From an uncultured SAR86 cluster bacterium (GTDB lineage: Bacteria; Pseudomonadota; Gammaproteobacteria; Magnimaribacterales; D2472): DNA of 64,000 bases. Where the stretch lies: the NCBI GenBank assembly GCA_902596165.1, contig CACJSU010000003.1:1-64000 (forward strand), read 5' to 3'. Under the pieces are notes generated by a model. That model saw only the letters and a program-made list of their open reading frames with translations. It did not search any database and was not told where the DNA came from. The translations under genes and the position numbers were made by a program. Position 1 is the stretch's first letter, and the number at the start of each line of letters is the position of its first letter. Below are positions 18,991-28,446 of the stretch, piece by piece.

Positions 18991-20574
18991 CTATTCCCAC
19001 TCAATGGTGGCTGGTGGCTTGCTAGAAATATCATAAACCACCCTGCTAACTCCCTCTAATTCATTCACAATTCGATTTGAGACATGAGCCAAGAAATCAT
19101 ATGGAAGCCTTGCCCAAGTGGCGGTCATAAAATCTACTGTCTCAACTGCTCTAATCGCTATCACATCCGCATATCTCCTCTCATCACCAACAACTCCAAC
19201 TGATTTAATTGGAAGAAATGCACAAAATGCTTGGCTTACATGGTCGTATAAGCCTGCTTTTATTAATTCCTCAATGAAAATGGCATCAGCATTTTGAAGA
19301 ATTAAAACTTTTTCTTGGGAAATCTCACCAAGAATTCTAACTCCTAATCCTGGGCCTGGGAATGGATGCCGGTTTAACATCTCCAATGGAAGGCCAAGCT
19401 CAGAACCCATTGTCCTAACCTCGTCTTTAAATAAATCACGCAAAGGCTCCACTAATTCCATCTTCATATCATCAGGAAGGCCTCCAACATTGTGATGAGA
19501 TTTAATCACCCTAGCCTCTTTAGATTCTGACTCTGAAGATTCAATTACATCAGGATAAATAGTGCCCTGTGCTAGAAAATTAATCTCATCTTTTAATTTT
19601 GCTGCCTCATTATCAAAAATATCAATAAAAGTTCTTCCAATAATTTTTCTTTTCTGCTCTGGGTCTGAGATGCCTTTAAGATGTCTATAAAAAGCTTTCT
19701 TTGCATCAACAACTAATAAATTTAAATCCATCTTATCTTTAAATAAATTTTCAACATCTTCAGCTTCATTTTTTCGAAGCAATCCATTATCAACAAAAAC
19801 ACAAATTAAATTTTTTCCGATCGCTTGATCTAATAACATCGCTGTAACAGAAGAATCTACTCCACCTGATAAACCAAGTAATACCTTTTGATCTCCTACT
19901 GTTTCTTTAATCTCATTTATTCGTTGCTCAATAAGATTTTCCATTTTCCATTGAGCCGCACACATACATATCTTGAATGTAAAATTTTCTAATACTGTAT
20001 TGCCCTGTTTTGTATGAGTAACCTCGGGATGGAACTGCAATGCAAAAATAGGTTTTTGGAGATGCTCCATTGCAACTATTGGAGCTGATGCAGTTGACGC
20101 AATTAAACTAAATTGATCTGGCAGAGTTGACACATGGTCTCCATGACTCATCCACACGTCAATTGAGGATCCAGAGCTGAACCCATCAAAAAGCAAAGAT
20201 GATTTTTTCAATAGAATTTGAGCATGGCCAAATTCTTTATTTTTTGATGAAGAAACTTGACCCCCAAATTGCTCAGCAAGGGTTTGCATCCCGTAGCAAA
20301 TTCCCAAGACAGGAACATCTAATTCAAAAATAATTTCAGGAATTCTTGGGGTATTAGATTCAGTAACTGATTCTGGGCCTCCAGATAATATTACTCCTTT
20401 GGGATTAAGGGATTTAATTTTTTCAGTTGAAACATCCCACGGAAGTATTACCGAAAAAACATTTAAGTCCCTTATTCTTCTAGCAATAAGTTGAGTGTAT
20501 TGTGAGCCGAAGTCTAATACCAAAATCGTATCAATATTTTTCTTATCTAAAGAGAGATTATTGGAATTGCTCAT
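18991..20574 (-). CDS. guaA: GMP synthase (glutamine-hydrolysing) GuaA
   Basis: Converts XMP to GMP using ATP and glutamine. The N-terminal class I glutaminase has LGICYGMQ with the nucleophilic Cys near residue 93 and FHPEV with the catalytic His/Glu. The ATP pyrophosphatase P-loop [10 protein letters not shown] follows near residue 220, and the C-terminus ends in KPPATIEWE, the conserved XMP-binding tail. Length 527 aa is standard. A TATAAT box sits 23 bases upstream of the ATG. guaB lies 4.6 kb away, in a purine neighbourhood with a phosphoribosyltransferase and a purine permease. Confidence 0.96.
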   Translation of the reverse strand: MSNSNNLSLDKKNIDTILVLDFGSQYTQLIARRIRDLNVFSVILPWDVSTEKIKSLNPKGVILSGGPESVTESNTPRIPEIIFELDVPVLGICYGMQTLAEQFGGQVSSSKNKEFGHAQILLKKSSLLFDGFSSGSSIDVWMSHGDHVSTLPDQFSLIASTASAPIVAMEHLQKPIFALQFHPEVTHTKQGNTVLENFTFKICMCAAQWKMENLIEQRINEIKETVGDQKVLLGLSGGVDSSVTAMLLDQAIGKNLICVFVDNGLLRKNEAEDVENLFKDKMDLNLLVVDAKKAFYRHLKGISDPEQKRKIIGRTFIDIFDNEAAKLKDEINFLAQGTIYPDVIESSESESKEARVIKSHHNVGGLPDDMKMELVEPLRDLFKDEVRTMGSELGLPLEMLNRHPFPGPGLGVRILGEISQEKVLILQNADAIFIEELIKAGLYDHVSQAFCAFLPIKSVGVVGDERRYADVIAIRAVETVDFMTATWARLPYDFLAHVSNRIVNELEGVSRVVYDISSKPPATIEWE

Positions 20575-20596
20575 GCTTAATAATGAATGAATTTAT

Positions 20597-20602
20597 ATTA
20601 TA
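20597..20602 (-). promoter_or_regulatory. Candidate -10 box for guaA
   Basis: TATAAT on the minus strand in the 51-bp gap upstream of guaA, which would give a short leader. No convincing -35 element is seen, so this is a weak call based on the hexamer and its position. Confidence 0.35.
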
Positions 20603-20625
20603 AAGGAAACTATATTAAATCTTTC

Positions 20626-21192
20626 TTAAGATATAAACGGTTTGAGTTTTTTAACAAGATCAGAAAGCTCTGGCTTAAACTTAATGATTTCATCCATAGA
20701 TAATCCCTCAAGCTCATGAGGAAAAACAAGCCATTTCTCGGTTTCATGAATATAAAAGTCAGGCTTTCTATCTGTTTTATTTTTCTTTGGTTTGAAGTAT
20801 GGGGTGGCTACTTTGATTTCAGGTGTATTTTTTTTACAAGCAGTTTGAAGATCTAAAATTATTTTTTGAATAGATATTCCCGTATCATGTACATCATCAA
20901 CAATTAAAAGCGAATCTTCTGATTCAACCTGTTTAATAATATAGTTAAGGCCATAAACTTGAACCTGACTATCTCTATCATCTATTCCTTTATAATGAGA
21001 AGTTCGAATGGCAATATGATCCGAAGATACGCCGAGGACATCTAAAAACTCCTGAACAGCTATACCAATTGGGGCTCCGCCTCTCCAAACGCCAATAATA
21101 TAGCTGGGACGGTAACCACTTTCATAAACTTTCCATGCTAGCTTAAATGAATCGCTTAATAGCTCATCAGCTTGAATAAATAATTTATCCAT
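20626..21192 (-). CDS. Purine phosphoribosyltransferase (hypoxanthine/xanthine-guanine type)
   Basis: Salvage enzyme predicted to convert a free purine base and PRPP to the nucleoside monophosphate. The PRPP-binding signature LLIVDDVHDTGIS is near residue 95, and the pyrophosphate-loop region IIGVWRGGAPIG is near residue 35. The 188 aa sequence resembles the gpt-like/archaeal-type family more than E. coli Hpt. It lies directly between guaA and a TonB-dependent receptor (18 bp from the latter), and an AzgA-type permease is next door, so salvage of an imported purine is the likely role. Base preference is not determinable. Confidence 0.83.
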   Translation of the reverse strand: MDKLFIQADELLSDSFKLAWKVYESGYRPSYIIGVWRGGAPIGIAVQEFLDVLGVSSDHIAIRTSHYKGIDDRDSQVQVYGLNYIIKQVESEDSLLIVDDVHDTGISIQKIILDLQTACKKNTPEIKVATPYFKPKKNKTDRKPDFYIHETEKWLVFPHELEGLSMDEIIKFKPELSDLVKKLKPFIS

Positions 21193-21210
21193 TATTTATT
21201 AATTGCTAAA

Positions 21211-23598
21211 TTAATAGCTCATACTTAATCGAACCATGAATTGACGCGGCGGAATAAGCTCTAATCCAGTTGCAGCCACACCAAAGACATCTGTCATGCT
21301 TGAGTTAACGCCATCTTCATCTGTCGCATTCAGAATTTTAAAGTCCAGCCCCCATTTATCTCCCACAAAATCAATGCTTGCGGTAAGATTCAATAAATCA
21401 TACGAATCAATAGCATCAACAATAGTGTTATTTGATACTCTTTGTTGGAAGTCGCCTCTATGAATGTACTGCATTATTCCAGTAAACATACTTCCAGAAG
21501 CAAGCGCTTTTTCGTAAGTGAGGCTAATGTCAGCTGAAAACTCTGGACTCTTTGCTAATTCATTACCCTTAACGTTTTCTCTTAAACCGTATCGAAGATC
21601 CTCTTGACCAAAGAAATACTGATATGCGTCAACATTATCTAGGACCATATAATCTGAAGTGACCTCTGAATCTAGGAATGATAAATTCATATCTAAGATT
21701 AGTGAGTCAGTTAAAAGACCTTTAAATTCTATTTCGAGACCAGACATTTCTGATTCTGGTATATTTGCTACCCCACCTCTATATGGATCTGGGTCAGTGG
21801 CCTGAAATTGAAGATTCTCATAGGTGTATGAGAAAGCTGCAATATTGGCACGAGCTCTTCCATCCATTAAATCTGTTTTCAAGCCAAACTCAAATGAATC
21901 AACTGTCTCAGCCTCAAATGTAGGAAATACTAATGCAGGAGCTAAAGGTCTTCCAGCAGCAGCATCTTCTATTTCAGTAAAACCAAATGTTAAATTGCTG
22001 CCACCAGGCTTGAAGCCTCTCGAAAAGGATAGGTATGCCATAGCTGAATCAGACAAGTCTAGTTCGCCTGTTATCTTTCCAGTGGTCTCATCTGAAGTAC
22101 CCTTCTCTGTAAAAGTCTCTACATTAAAAAAATTAGTAACATTGGTTTCAAATGTATCTTCTGAATATCTCATCCCAGCAACCAAACGAAAATCATCACT
22201 GACGCTGTATGTTCCTTGCCCATAAAATGAATATGATTCTCGGGTTGGACGCGCATCAGTCACAAAATCCCAATCGGCTCCAAAGACATCAAACCTGCCT
22301 GGAATACCGTAATCATGGGTGTAGCAATATGCCGGGTTTGCAAATGATTCTCCACATAGATATCTTAATTGCCCAGTTAAGTCATTATCTCTATAGCCCC
22401 TTATGGTATTTTCTATTTCATGCTCCATATAGAAAGCACCAATTGTCCAATCAAGCTTTCCATTTAGGATTGGTTCATTAGAAATTAAATTTATTTCAAA
22501 CGTAGTTGTATCTACAATAGAGGTTTCAGGGTTAAATTCAGCTCTTTGATAACGCGCATATTTGCATTCGTCAGGCTGAGGAAAAATTTTTATACAAACC
22601 TGTTGGACTGGAGGTAGCCCTGGAATAGATTTAACAAAGTCGCCATAGTTATGCCTATCATTGTCTCTTACAACCAAAATATCATCTTCCTGAATGCTAG
22701 CCATGGCTTTAAGAGATGCAAACCCTAAATCAGATTCATAAATTGCAGCAAAAACTGAGGACGTTAGTTCATGTTTCGATAAAGTATCTTGAGATAATTT
22801 TCTTATATTTGGAGTGGGATCATCAATACCCCGCATAGCTGATCCATTTCTATCAACTTCAAAAAACTGACCAAAAAATCTTAAGCTTGAGCTCTCATCC
22901 AGATCAATCAGCAGATCACCGCGGAAACTAACGCTACTTGCATCATCCAAGTCTTGTCCAGTAAAAATGTTATCACTAAAACCATCTCTCTCAGTGATGG
23001 CAAAAGAAACTCTACTGGCAATATTTGATCCAAGAGGAATATTGTTAGATGTGCGAAATTTTGTTAACCCATAATTGCCAAAAGTAATGTCAGATTTACC
23101 TAAATATTCATCCATTGATGGTTTTTTACTAATGACGTTAATGGCTCCACCAGTTGAGTTTTGGCCAAATAAGGTCCCTTGTGGCCCTCTTATAACTTCA
23201 ATTCTATCCACATCAATAAAATCGGTTTGAAGAGCGAACGGAGAGGCAATAAAAATTCCATCCATGTGAAATGCTACTGATGGAGCTGCAATAGCATTTT
23301 GATTTGTCTCATTCCCAACTCCTCTAATAGAAATAACAGTTTTGTAACCTTCATTTTTAGCAACAGTTACCCCGGGAACAATGGCACTTAAATCTACCAT
23401 TGATTCGATATTTTTGGATTCTATATCCTGGTCACTAATAGCTGTAACTGCTTGAGAAATATCTTGAAGACTTTCACTTCGCTTTTCAGCTGTGACAAAA
23501 ACTTCTTCAATGACATTGTCTTGCGACAATAAAGGCAACCCAAAAAATAACAATGAAATTGATAATAAGAAATTTCTATTAAAGGGAATGTGGTTCAT
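21211..23598 (-). CDS. TonB-dependent outer-membrane receptor
   Basis: Outer-membrane beta-barrel transporter energised by TonB. The N-terminus has a signal peptide (NFLLSISLLFFGLPLLSQD), a TonB-box-like EEVFVTAEKR, and a plug domain with the GPQGTLFGQNSTGGAINVISKKP segment near residue 130. It then continues to a barrel that ends in the aromatic C-terminus FMVRLSMSY. I prefer the ATG at 23598 (795 aa): AGGGTG lies 6 nt upstream, and the track's GTG at 23607 overlaps it. The substrate is unknown, but the gene sits between a purine phosphoribosyltransferase and a purine permease. Iron-siderophore annotation by default would not be justified. Confidence 0.9.
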   Translation of the reverse strand: MNHIPFNRNFLLSISLLFFGLPLLSQDNVIEEVFVTAEKRSESLQDISQAVTAISDQDIESKNIESMVDLSAIVPGVTVAKNEGYKTVISIRGVGNETNQNAIAAPSVAFHMDGIFIASPFALQTDFIDVDRIEVIRGPQGTLFGQNSTGGAINVISKKPSMDEYLGKSDITFGNYGLTKFRTSNNIPLGSNIASRVSFAITERDGFSDNIFTGQDLDDASSVSFRGDLLIDLDESSSLRFFGQFFEVDRNGSAMRGIDDPTPNIRKLSQDTLSKHELTSSVFAAIYESDLGFASLKAMASIQEDDILVVRDNDRHNYGDFVKSIPGLPPVQQVCIKIFPQPDECKYARYQRAEFNPETSIVDTTTFEINLISNEPILNGKLDWTIGAFYMEHEIENTIRGYRDNDLTGQLRYLCGESFANPAYCYTHDYGIPGRFDVFGADWDFVTDARPTRESYSFYGQGTYSVSDDFRLVAGMRYSEDTFETNVTNFFNVETFTEKGTSDETTGKITGELDLSDSAMAYLSFSRGFKPGGSNLTFGFTEIEDAAAGRPLAPALVFPTFEAETVDSFEFGLKTDLMDGRARANIAAFSYTYENLQFQATDPDPYRGGVANIPESEMSGLEIEFKGLLTDSLILDMNLSFLDSEVTSDYMVLDNVDAYQYFFGQEDLRYGLRENVKGNELAKSPEFSADISLTYEKALASGSMFTGIMQYIHRGDFQQRVSNNTIVDAIDSYDLLNLTASIDFVGDKWGLDFKILNATDEDGVNSSMTDVFGVAATGLELIPPRQFMVRLSMSY

Positions 23599-23770
23599 AA
23601 AAATCACCCTAAGTTTTTTATGTTAATTATTTTGAAGTCTCTAAGAAACTTGTATATCTTTGATTGATGCAACATTAATGCCAAAAAACTGAAAATAGAT
23701 ATAAATTAAGTCTTCAGCTAAAAAGCTTTAAATTATTGGATCAATCTATATTTGCTTAAAGTTATATTTG

Positions 23771-23798
23771 AACTTATAACAATCTAATATTATAAGTT
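23771..23798. promoter_or_regulatory. 9-bp perfect inverted repeat upstream of purine permease
   Basis: AACTTATAA and TTATAAGTT flank a 10-nt spacer, ending 35 bp before the permease ATG, in the 235-bp divergent region shared with the TonB receptor. The rest of this region is very AT-rich, with no recognisable riboswitch. It could be an operator or a leader hairpin; in such AT-rich DNA a chance origin is also possible. Confidence 0.4.
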
Positions 23799-23833
23799 GT
23801 AAACTTAAATTTTAAATAAAAATATTTAATTTA

Positions 23834-25123
23834 ATGCTAGAAAAAATTTTCAAGTTAGAAGAAAACAATACGTCGATTAAAACTGAATTAGTTGCTGGCT
23901 TTACTACATTTATAACAATGGCCTATATCATTTTTGTTAATCCGCAAATGATGGCGATGGCTGGGATGGATCAAGGCGCTAGTTTTGTAGGGACCTGTTT
24001 GGCTGCTGCAATAGCATGCATATTGATGGGTCTTTACGCTAATTGGCCAATTGGATTAGCTCCTGGAATGGGACTTAATGCATTCTTTACCTATACGGTA
24101 GTTGGTGAGATGGGATATTCGTGGGAAATTGCCCTTGGTGCAGTATTTATCGCTGGTATTTTATTTTGGATAATGAGTATTACCCCTGTTCGACAATGGA
24201 TGTTAGAGAGCATACCAATGAATCTTAGAATTGCTATGGGATCTGGTGTGGGTCTCTTTATAGGACTTATTGGTTTAAAAAATGGTGGGATTATTGTTCC
24301 AAATGAAGTAACACTTTTGAGCTTAGGAAATTTTCTGAGAACTGAGACTATCCTCTCTATGCTTGGATTTCTTTTAATAGCAATTCTTGCAGTTAGAAAA
24401 GTACCAGGCGCAATACTCCTTGGTGTAATGATGGTAACAGTTGCATCAATTTTTATTGGCATTGTTCAATTTCAAGGATTGATTTCCTACCCTCCAGCTT
24501 TTTTGCCTGTATTTATGAAATTAGATATTTTGGGTGCGCTAGATTTAGCTATGATCAGTGTCATTATGTCTTTTCTATTTGTAAACTTATTTGATACTGC
24601 AGGAACACTCCTAGGGGTTGCCAACCAAGCAAAGTTAGTAGATGAATCTGGAAATGTAAATAATCTTGATAAAGCTCTTAAGGCTGATAGTTCTTCTAGT
24701 GCTGTTGGAGCTTTTTTAGGTTGCGCGCCAGTTACAAGCTATGTTGAAAGTTCTGCCGGAGTTGAGGCTGGTGGCAGGACAGGATTAACTGCAATAACCG
24801 TAGGTTTTTTATTTTTAATTGCAATTTTCTTTTCACCTTTAGCAAACATCATCCCTGCACATGCAACTTCTGGAGCACTTGTATATGTAGCAATATTAAT
24901 GTTAAGCGGAATGGAAAGGCTTAACTGGTCTGATGCATCCGAACTTCTACCGGCACTGATAATAATTGTGATGATTCCATTAACTTTTTCTATTGCAAAC
25001 GGAATTGCTCTAGGCTTTATATCCTACGTTGTGTTGAAAATTGCCTCAGGAAGAATTGTAGAAATATCTCCAGGTGCCTGGTTTCTAACTTTGGTATTCT
25101 TATCTAAATTTATATTGCTTTAA
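23834..25123 (+). CDS. NCS2/AzgA-family purine permease
   Basis: Inner-membrane proton symporter for purine bases (adenine, guanine or hypoxanthine in characterised AzgA/PbuG relatives). The N-terminal family motifs are clear: ELVAGFTTFITMAYIIFVNP and GLAPGMGLNAFFTYTVV. Later come LFVNLFDTAGTLLGVANQA and PVTSYVESSAGVEAGGRTG, which line the substrate site. Length 429 aa and about 12-14 hydrophobic segments fit. It lies between guaB and the TonB-receptor/phosphoribosyltransferase/guaA genes, supporting purine uptake. It converges on guaB with a 9-bp gap. Confidence 0.9.
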   Translation: MLEKIFKLEENNTSIKTELVAGFTTFITMAYIIFVNPQMMAMAGMDQGASFVGTCLAAAIACILMGLYANWPIGLAPGMGLNAFFTYTVVGEMGYSWEIALGAVFIAGILFWIMSITPVRQWMLESIPMNLRIAMGSGVGLFIGLIGLKNGGIIVPNEVTLLSLGNFLRTETILSMLGFLLIAILAVRKVPGAILLGVMMVTVASIFIGIVQFQGLISYPPAFLPVFMKLDILGALDLAMISVIMSFLFVNLFDTAGTLLGVANQAKLVDESGNVNNLDKALKADSSSSAVGAFLGCAPVTSYVESSAGVEAGGRTGLTAITVGFLFLIAIFFSPLANIIPAHATSGALVYVAILMLSGMERLNWSDASELLPALIIIVMIPLTFSIANGIALGFISYVVLKIASGRIVEISPGAWFLTLVFLSKFILL

Positions 25124-25132
25124 TAATGTGAC

Positions 25133-26596
25133 TTAGCTTCTTTGGTAATTTGGAGCTTCTTTTGTGATCATGACATCGTGAACGTGACTTTCAGTAATTC
25201 CAGCGTTTGTAATCTCAACAAATTGAGTCTCATGATGCATATCCTCAATTGTTTTACATCCAACATATCCCATGCTCTGTCGTATACCTCCAATCAATTG
25301 ATCAATTACATTTACAACCCAACCCTTAAACGGCACTCTTCCCTCAACTCCCTCGGGAACCATCTTTTCATTGCTTATACCATCTTGAGAGTATCTGTTT
25401 GTATCATTTCTTTCACTCATTGCTCCAATAGAGCCCATTCCCCTGTATGTTTTAAAACTTCGACCTTGATATAGTTCTAATTCTCCAGGAGCTTCCTCTG
25501 TTCCAGCAAAAATACCTCCAAGCATTACTGCATCTGCACCAGCTGCAAGTGCTTTAGAAATATCACCTGAAAATCTAATACCTCCATCAGCAATTAGTGG
25601 AATATTTTTGGAAGATAGCTTTTCTTTTATTGAAAGGATAGCTGTGATCTGAGGCACTCCAATTCCTGCAATAATCCTCGTTGTACAAATTGACCCTGGA
25701 CCCATTCCAATCTTAACTGAATCAACACCTGCATCGATTAACGCTTGAGCTCCATCTGGAGTAGCAACATTACCACCCATAACATCTATTTCTGGAAACT
25801 CCTTTTTTATGAGTTTAATAGTGTTGATTACATTCTGAGAATGGCCATGAGCACTATCAATTACAAATAAATCAACCCCAGCCTCAAACAAAGCTTTAGC
25901 TCTATCTAAAGTATCAGCTCCCGTTCCAAGAGCAGCACCAACTTGTAACTGACCTCTAGAATCCTTAGTTGCAAGAGGATGCTCAGCCGATTTATCAATA
26001 TCTTTCATGGTAACCAATCCAGTTAAAGAATTTTCCTCATCTGTAACTAGGATTTTTTCAATTCTATTGTTGTACATTAATTTTTTAACTTCTTCTTGAT
26101 CAAAGCCTTCTTTTACTGTTATTAATTTCTCATAAGGCGTCATGATCGAAGAAACTAATTCAGATAAGTTATCTGCATATCTAAAGTCTCTCCTGGTAAC
26201 AATTCCCATTAACTTTCCATTATCAACAACTGGCATACCTGAAATACTGAGCTCGTTTGTTAATTGCATAAGCTCACTGATTGTTTTGGTTGATTGAATA
26301 GTTGAAGGGTCTCTGACAACGCCACTTTCATATTTTTTTACAGCTTTGACTTCTGCGGCCTGTTCTTCAATTGAGTTATTTTTGTGCAGAATTCCTATTC
26401 CACCATTCTCAGCAAGCGCAATTGCCATTGCAGCCTCCGTCACTGTATCCATCGCAGCAGATATCAGAGGAATTTTTAATGATATATTTCTTGAAACCTT
26501 TGTTTCTAATTGCGCTTCGGCAGGAAGGAAATCCGTAAATCTAGGCAAAAGCAGTACGTCATCAAAGGTTAAGGCTTTCAGTTTGATCTTTTCCAT
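25133..26596 (-). CDS. guaB: Inosine-5'-monophosphate dehydrogenase GuaB
   Basis: Oxidises IMP to XMP, the committed step of GMP synthesis, and feeds GuaA. The N-terminus aligns with known GuaB ([22 protein letters not shown]). Two CBS domains occupy about residues 95-205, and the catalytic loop [11 protein letters not shown] has its Cys near residue 302. Length 487 aa is standard. No ribosome binding site is visible; instead TATAAT ends 5 nt before the ATG, so transcription could begin at or next to the start codon. The upstream boundary is the terminator of the fumC-phhB operon. Confidence 0.96.
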   Translation of the reverse strand: MEKIKLKALTFDDVLLLPRFTDFLPAEAQLETKVSRNISLKIPLISAAMDTVTEAAMAIALAENGGIGILHKNNSIEEQAAEVKAVKKYESGVVRDPSTIQSTKTISELMQLTNELSISGMPVVDNGKLMGIVTRRDFRYADNLSELVSSIMTPYEKLITVKEGFDQEEVKKLMYNNRIEKILVTDEENSLTGLVTMKDIDKSAEHPLATKDSRGQLQVGAALGTGADTLDRAKALFEAGVDLFVIDSAHGHSQNVINTIKLIKKEFPEIDVMGGNVATPDGAQALIDAGVDSVKIGMGPGSICTTRIIAGIGVPQITAILSIKEKLSSKNIPLIADGGIRFSGDISKALAAGADAVMLGGIFAGTEEAPGELELYQGRSFKTYRGMGSIGAMSERNDTNRYSQDGISNEKMVPEGVEGRVPFKGWVVNVIDQLIGGIRQSMGYVGCKTIEDMHHETQFVEITNAGITESHVHDVMITKEAPNYQRS

Positions 26597-26601
26597 AACG
26601 G

Positions 26602-26607
26602 ATTATA
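26602..26607 (-). promoter_or_regulatory. -10 box abutting the guaB start (possible leaderless mRNA)
   Basis: Minus-strand TATAAT followed by CCGTT and then the guaB ATG. Normal initiation 6-8 nt after the hexamer would fall on the A of the ATG, and no Shine-Dalgarno sequence is present. The -35 region would fall in the T-tract of the neighbouring terminator and is not canonical. Confidence 0.5.
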
Positions 26608-26622
26608 GCGTATGCCATTATT

Positions 26623-26677
26623 AAAAAAAAGATTAGTGCTACGAAGCTATAAATATAACTTTATCTAAATAGCACTA
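26623..26677 (-). terminator. Intrinsic terminator of the fumC-phhB operon
   Basis: On the minus strand, the perfect 8-bp arms TAGTGCTA and TAGCACTA enclose a 28-nt loop, followed by ATC and eight T residues. The first arm begins at the phhB stop codon. The loop is long for a terminator and may fold further, but the T-run directly after the stem supports the call. Confidence 0.6.
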
Positions 26678-27016
26678 TAATGCATTAAAAATTTCATCAG
26701 ATTTAGCAGCGCAAATGAAATCATTCATGTGCAAACCCTTAATCTTATGTGACCACCACTCTATGCATACTCTGCCCCATTCGAGGGTAATTTTTGGATG
26801 ATGATTTTGTGATTCTGCCAAATCAGCAATTAAATTAGTAAAAGCAATAGATTTCTCATAATTAATTAATTTAAATTCTTTTGTAAGTTTTGAAATATCT
26901 GCATTATCAATGATCCAACCATCAAGGTCTTTTAAAAGCTCTATCTGTTGATGATGGGGAACTAAAGGAGCGCCTATTTCACATGCGCTGCAAGTTTCCT
27001 TAGAAAGATCTGTCAT
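26675..27016 (-). CDS. phhB: Pterin-4a-carbinolamine dehydratase
   Basis: Dehydrates 4a-hydroxytetrahydrobiopterin, normally recycling the cofactor of phenylalanine hydroxylase. The 113 aa protein carries the family's His cluster (AESQNHHPKITLEWGRVCIEWWSH), which forms the active site. It starts within the end of fumC by a 4-nt overlap, so the two are translationally coupled. No phenylalanine hydroxylase is in the window; in other bacteria this fold also serves as a Moco-related or orphan protein, so the in vivo role is open. Confidence 0.87.
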   Translation of the reverse strand: MTDLSKETCSACEIGAPLVPHHQQIELLKDLDGWIIDNADISKLTKEFKLINYEKSIAFTNLIADLAESQNHHPKITLEWGRVCIEWWSHKIKGLHMNDFICAAKSDEIFNAL

Positions 27017-28398
27017 ACACCGCCCTTGGTAAGTTTTGTGGGGTTTAATAAAGCCTTTAATTTCTTGAGTGGCAATCCAGTTTCTTTATGAGCAACCTCA
27101 ATAATAGATCTTTTTTCTTTGTATGCTTTTTTAGCAATATTTGCAGCCTTCTCATAACCTATCTCTCTATTCAATGCTGTGACCAGCATTGGATTCATGC
27201 CAAGTGATTCTTCAATATTCTTTTTGTTGACTTTAAAAGTTTTGATTGCTTTATTTGCCAAAAGCGGCATTGAATTAGACATAAGGCTAATACTTTTTAG
27301 TAAGTTGTATGCAATTACTGGAAGCATTACATTTAATTGAAAATTGCCTGACTGGCTTCCTATAGATACCGTTACATCGTTTCCAATTACATCAGCACAA
27401 GCCATTACTACTGCTTCCGGTATCACCGGATTAACCTTGCCAGGCATAATGCTGCTTCCTGGTTGCAAGGCTTCGAGTTCAATTTCTCCCAAACCGGTAA
27501 GTGGCCCACTATTCATCCACCGCAAATCATTAGATATTTTAGTTAACACTAAACTAAGATTTTTTACGCTAGATGATAATTGAGCAGCGGAATCTTGAGC
27601 GCTTAAGGATTTGAAGTAATTTGTTGATGTTTTAACATTGAGTTTTGTTAATTTTGAAACTTCAGCAGCAAATATTTTTCCAAAATCCTTATGAGCATTT
27701 ACTCCTGTTCCAATAGCTGTTCCTCCTTGAGGTAAATAAGCCATTTCTTTCGAAGCTGAAACAATGGATTTCTCAACAGCTTTTAATTGAGCCCTCCATC
27801 CTGATAGTTCTTGTGAGAAATCTATAGGCATTGCATCCATTAAATGCGTTCTTCCAGTTTTTAATTGACCCTTTAGTGATAATGCTTTCTTATCAATAAC
27901 TTTAATTAAGCCTTCTAAAGATGGTAGCAAAAGTCTTTGAGTATCTAATAAAGCAGAAATGCAAATTGCTGTTGGAATGACATCGTTGCTACTTTGGCTC
28001 ATATTTACATGATCATTTGCATTAATTTTAATTCGGGCTTTTTTTGTAGCTAAGTTTGCAATCACCTCATTAGCATTCATATTAGTGCTTGTTCCAGAAC
28101 CGGTCTGAAAAACATCGAGTGGAAATTGACTATCATGTTTACCTAAAAGAACTTCTTTTGATGCAGTTTTAATTGCCTTTGCTTTTCTTGAATCAAGCAA
28201 CTTAAGCTTTTGATTAGATGCAGCAGCGGCAAACTTAATTACCCCTAAGGCTTCTATAAAGCTTCTTCCAAAAGGAAAAGCAAATTTAATACCGCTAATC
28301 TTAAAGTTTTCTAAAGCTCGTTGAGTTTGAGCTCCCCAAAGCGCATCATGAGGGACATTAATTTCTCCCATTGTGTCTTTTTCAATTCTATATTTCAT
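27013..28398 (-). CDS. fumC: Class II fumarate hydratase FumC
   Basis: Iron-independent fumarase interconverting fumarate and malate in the TCA cycle. The superfamily signature GSSIMPGKVNPV is intact near residue 317. TGRTHLMDAMPIDF, with the catalytic His region, is near residue 183, and the N-terminal GEINVPHDALWGAQTQRA is typical of FumC. Length 461 aa is standard. GGAG lies 8 nt before the ATG at 28398. The gene is divergent from the class II aldolase-like gene across only 48 bp. Confidence 0.95.
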   Translation of the reverse strand: MKYRIEKDTMGEINVPHDALWGAQTQRALENFKISGIKFAFPFGRSFIEALGVIKFAAAASNQKLKLLDSRKAKAIKTASKEVLLGKHDSQFPLDVFQTGSGTSTNMNANEVIANLATKKARIKINANDHVNMSQSSNDVIPTAICISALLDTQRLLLPSLEGLIKVIDKKALSLKGQLKTGRTHLMDAMPIDFSQELSGWRAQLKAVEKSIVSASKEMAYLPQGGTAIGTGVNAHKDFGKIFAAEVSKLTKLNVKTSTNYFKSLSAQDSAAQLSSSVKNLSLVLTKISNDLRWMNSGPLTGLGEIELEALQPGSSIMPGKVNPVIPEAVVMACADVIGNDVTVSIGSQSGNFQLNVMLPVIAYNLLKSISLMSNSMPLLANKAIKTFKVNKKNIEESLGMNPMLVTALNREIGYEKAANIAKKAYKEKRSIIEVAHKETGLPLKKLKALLNPTKLTKGGV

Positions 28399-28446
28399 AT
28401 TAGCTCCGTAATTGGGTACACTATTTTACACTTTAAGGAATTCATT

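Noticed and set aside
23608-23833. Purine riboswitch upstream of the permease
   Set aside because: No conserved three-way-junction core or loop motifs could be matched; only an AT-rich inverted repeat was found.
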